64,000 nt of DNA from Typhlomys cinereus (taxonomy: Eukaryota > Chordata > Mammalia > Rodentia > Platacanthomyidae), in the NCBI GenBank assembly GCA_023101885.1, contig JALPQD010000027.1:1268457-1332456 (forward strand), given 5' to 3'. Made by a program: the position numbers and the translations under genes. Under the pieces are notes generated by a model. The model was not told the origin of the DNA, searched no databases, and saw only the letters and a program-made list of their open reading frames with translations. Below, one piece after another: positions 61,716-64,000 of this stretch; position 1 is the stretch's first letter; the number at the start of each line of letters is the position of its first letter.

Positions 61716-62919
61716 ACTAAACTCAGCCCAGCCCACATTGAGACACTCCAGGTAAAACTATGTAAACGTATGCAAGATTATGACAGAGAGATGGGTTGGA
61801 GAGGCCAACACCAGACAACAAGAGGAAGAGGGGAAACATGTTACAGCGAAGAAAAAATGCCTCATCAAGGACTGCACGTAGTAATGAGAATGCAACCTGG
61901 TAGCTTCACAGCATTCGTTCTATCTAACTGGTTGATCTCACCAGAGGATTGAGGGCATTAGTCTGCAGATGAAAAAGTAGATCATCTGTGGCCAAATGGG
62001 TATGACCCTCCCTCACGCTGGTTTCCTTGAACTCTTATTCATCTACTCCTTGAGATGTGTCTATTTAACAACAAGACTCCAGTTTATTAACAGCTTTTTG
62101 TCTCTGGACCATGGGTGACATACAGTGCCACAGAGATGGAGAAGCGACATTGGCTGGAGCAAGCAAAACTGCAAAAGAAAATCAACAACCACAATCCAGA
62201 ACTTCAGAGACTCTATATCATCCACATAGAACTAGCCAGCTAATCCTCCCCCCATCCTGAGCTCAGGTACTATTTGGGAAGAGGGGGCGGTAAGATTTAA
62301 GAGCAAAAGGTGGGGGGCGGATCGCAAAGATTTGCAAGACAGATCTCAACTAGTAGGGCGTAGCAATCTATAGGAACTTTGCAGCCTGGCGCAATGTCGC
62401 AGGCACTTACTGTCCCACAAAAGTTCTACAATCGGCTTTAAGGCCAACGAGACTCTGGAGCAAAGGGATTGACTGGCACAGTTAGTGATATCCTATGATT
62501 AAGGGGAACAAGAGAAAGGGCTTCAGGAAATGTCCACTGGGTCCTTGATACTGTCACAGGAGAGAGGACCCAGATGGAGAGTAGTTAGGGCTCACGACAA
62601 TAAAGGACTCTGGGAATTGGGGGGGAGGTACACTGGGATATGGGGAGGGAGTGAGGGGGAGCAGGGTGTTCGGGGGGAGGAAGAGGGAGGGAGGGAACTG
62701 GTCTACCTATTAAGTTTGTATGAGCGGAAATAATAAAAAATGTATCAAAAAAATAAAAATAAAAATCTTGTGAAACCGGAAGGCCCCCAAACTGCTGGTT
62801 GGTGTGGAAGTGGAAAATGAAGGGTGTCTGGCCGGGTCCCGGCATTTCCCATCCAGCAGGTGGCGATGGGGAGCAGGCATGTTACAAATGCACCAGGCTT
62901 GTGATGGGGTAGATAGATG

Positions 62920-63365
62920 TGCAGCTGTCAGCTTGACAGTTGCCGGGCTAAGCTTTGGGAAAGCAGTGAAGAACTGAGAGTCGAGGCAAGCCTGCAGGAG
63001 AGTGTCTGGTGAACACCGAAGACCTTTCAGGAACGGACCAGGACCACATAAAAAGAGAGAGAGAGGGAAGAACTCTTCCTGTCCTGCGCTGGTGAACTCA
63101 TGTCTCCTGCTCCAGCCCCCATCCCTCGCTGACCTCAGACTCCAGCTCTTCCACCTGCCGATGTGACTGAAGCCAAGAGATTCTCCAGGAATCCTCCAGC
63201 CTCAGCACCAGCCTGGGGGTGCTGAGACCTGCTGCTCCCAAACAGAGAGCCGCTCCAGGCAGCCATGGTGGAAGTCCTTAGATTCCTAACAAGTTCTATT
63301 TTGATAGGTATATACTCATTTGATCTGTTCTCTTCCCTTAGAGAACTCTGACTGACACAGGGGAG
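62920..63365 (+). repeat. Interspersed repeat of DNA-transposon-like type
   Basis: Opens with gctgtcagcttgacagttgc and ends with tagagaactctgactgacac, matching in style the terminal phrases of rodent/mammalian short DNA-transposon-derived repeats (URR1/MER-like). It may be related to family X. The 167-codon minus-strand frame 63135-63638 is its complement. Confidence 0.45.
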
Positions 63366-64000
63366 AGAGAACACAGAGGAGAGTGAGTCCCAGCATAAGG
63401 ACGTCCAAGAACATGGATTCCCACGGAGGAGCTTGCGGGGGTCTATGCAGGAAATGAGCATGGGACACAGGCATAGCGCAGATTGAAGACATGTGAACGG
63501 ACGCATCTGGTCAATGTCAATTGTGGAAAGGCTAAACCCACTAGGCCCTAAATCTCCCGAACTCTGCACAGTGCTATTTGAGCTGTTTCCACTCTGATCT
63601 ATAAAGTGCCTCTCGTTGTTGGCTCTAGTGAATCTCATTTCGGGTTATTCTTCTCGGTTTAGATAGAATAGTCGGCTGTTCCTCCTTTCTTTTTTGTTTC
63701 GGCCTCCCTCTGTCCCTAGCACTTCTTGGCGACTCATTTCCCCCCCCTTACTTTATGTCCCGTCTAGGGTGTGATCCCTTTCTTCAACTCTCTCCGTTCT
63801 GTTTACGTTTGTGCTTCGTTGTCGTGTTTTCTTGTTTCTTTTAAACCGAAAATAAAAAGGACGGGGAAGAGAGAGCGGAGAAGTTGTTGCACGCCACGAC
63901 CATTCTCTTGCCTACATTTCCCTCCTCTTAACCTGTCCTCCCTCTGACTTCCTATCTTTTTTTCTCCTTTCTATTTCTTTCACCACTTTCTCTCTCTCTT
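63366..64000. other. Unassigned stretch of doubtful quality
   Basis: No named repeat. From about 63640 the texture is irregular, T/C-rich with unusual CpGs, like the other doubtful segments. Confidence 0.35.

Larger units (their letters stand above)
55985..62760 (+). mobile_element. L1: Second full-length-size L1, riddled with indels
   Basis: Plus orientation: a GC-rich 5' UTR-like part (56030-56225), then sequence of uncertain origin, ORF1 (about 56709-57820), ORF2 (about 57882-61715), a 3' UTR (to about 62730) with a G-rich tract at 62617-62695, and an A-rich end near 62745-62760. Landmarks align in order with the intact L1 along its whole length, but with scattered single-base insertions, deletions and substitutions. 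The longest surviving frames are about 110 codons. The GC-rich part does not clearly match the 231-bp monomer. TSD not found. Confidence 0.85.

Noticed and set aside
63135..63638. 167-codon minus-strand frame at the right end
   Set aside because: It runs through an interspersed repeat and into doubtful-quality sequence; no recognisable domain.

Overview
The window reads as nuclear DNA from a rodent. It carries 7SL-derived B1 SINEs, tRNA-headed B2-like SINEs with long CA-rich tails, B3-like SINEs, and a LINE-1 lineage whose 3' UTR has the G-rich polypurine tract typical of rodents and whose promoter is built of tandem monomers. I cannot name the species. No functioning host gene, exon chain or RNA gene could be supported; nearly everything recognisable is a transposable element or the remains of one.

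Layout. 1-5 kb: SINEs, microsatellites and a 5'-truncated processed pseudogene of FNTA (3906-4700, +). 5.3-9.5 kb: internal part of an ERVL-class provirus on the minus strand (gag, RT, RNase H, integrase, dUTPase), broken throughout. 10-16.5 kb: old L1 pieces and SINEs. 17.45-24.15 kb: the main feature, a full-length L1 on the minus strand with intact ORF1 (356 aa) and ORF2 (1274 aa), a monomeric promoter, a poly(A) tail and a perfect 14-bp target-site duplication. 26-28.6 kb: a young but 5'-truncated relative. 31.3-36.1 kb: an LTR-bounded class I-like provirus (minus strand) with a tRNA-His-like primer site and an env TM remnant, hit by a B2-like SINE at 34.26 kb that has its own target duplication. 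37.6-39.1 kb: an older L1 fragment with a TSD. 40.5-41.8 kb: a twin-primed (inverted) L1 whose 17-bp TSD also encloses about 270 bp of non-L1 sequence, a probable 3' transduction. 43-53 kb: a B3-type SINE split by an LTR, a class II ERV fragment, and more SINEs and repeats. 54-64 kb: an L1 tail fragment and a second full-length-size L1 (about 56-62.76 kb, + strand) full of small insertions and deletions. That end looks like unpolished long-read or gap-fill sequence as much as ancient DNA.

The only intact proteins visible are the two L1 proteins. ORF1p (RNA-binding trimer) and ORF2p (endonuclease and reverse transcriptase) work together in target-primed reverse transcription, and the same machinery would have produced the SINE insertions, the FNTA pseudogene, the inverted L1 and the TSDs recorded here. 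The most useful observations are the apparently competent L1 and its promoter, the inverted L1 with transduced flank, the shared SINE pair on both sides of the intact L1, the proviral structure at 31-36 kb, and the doubtful sequence quality of the right end.
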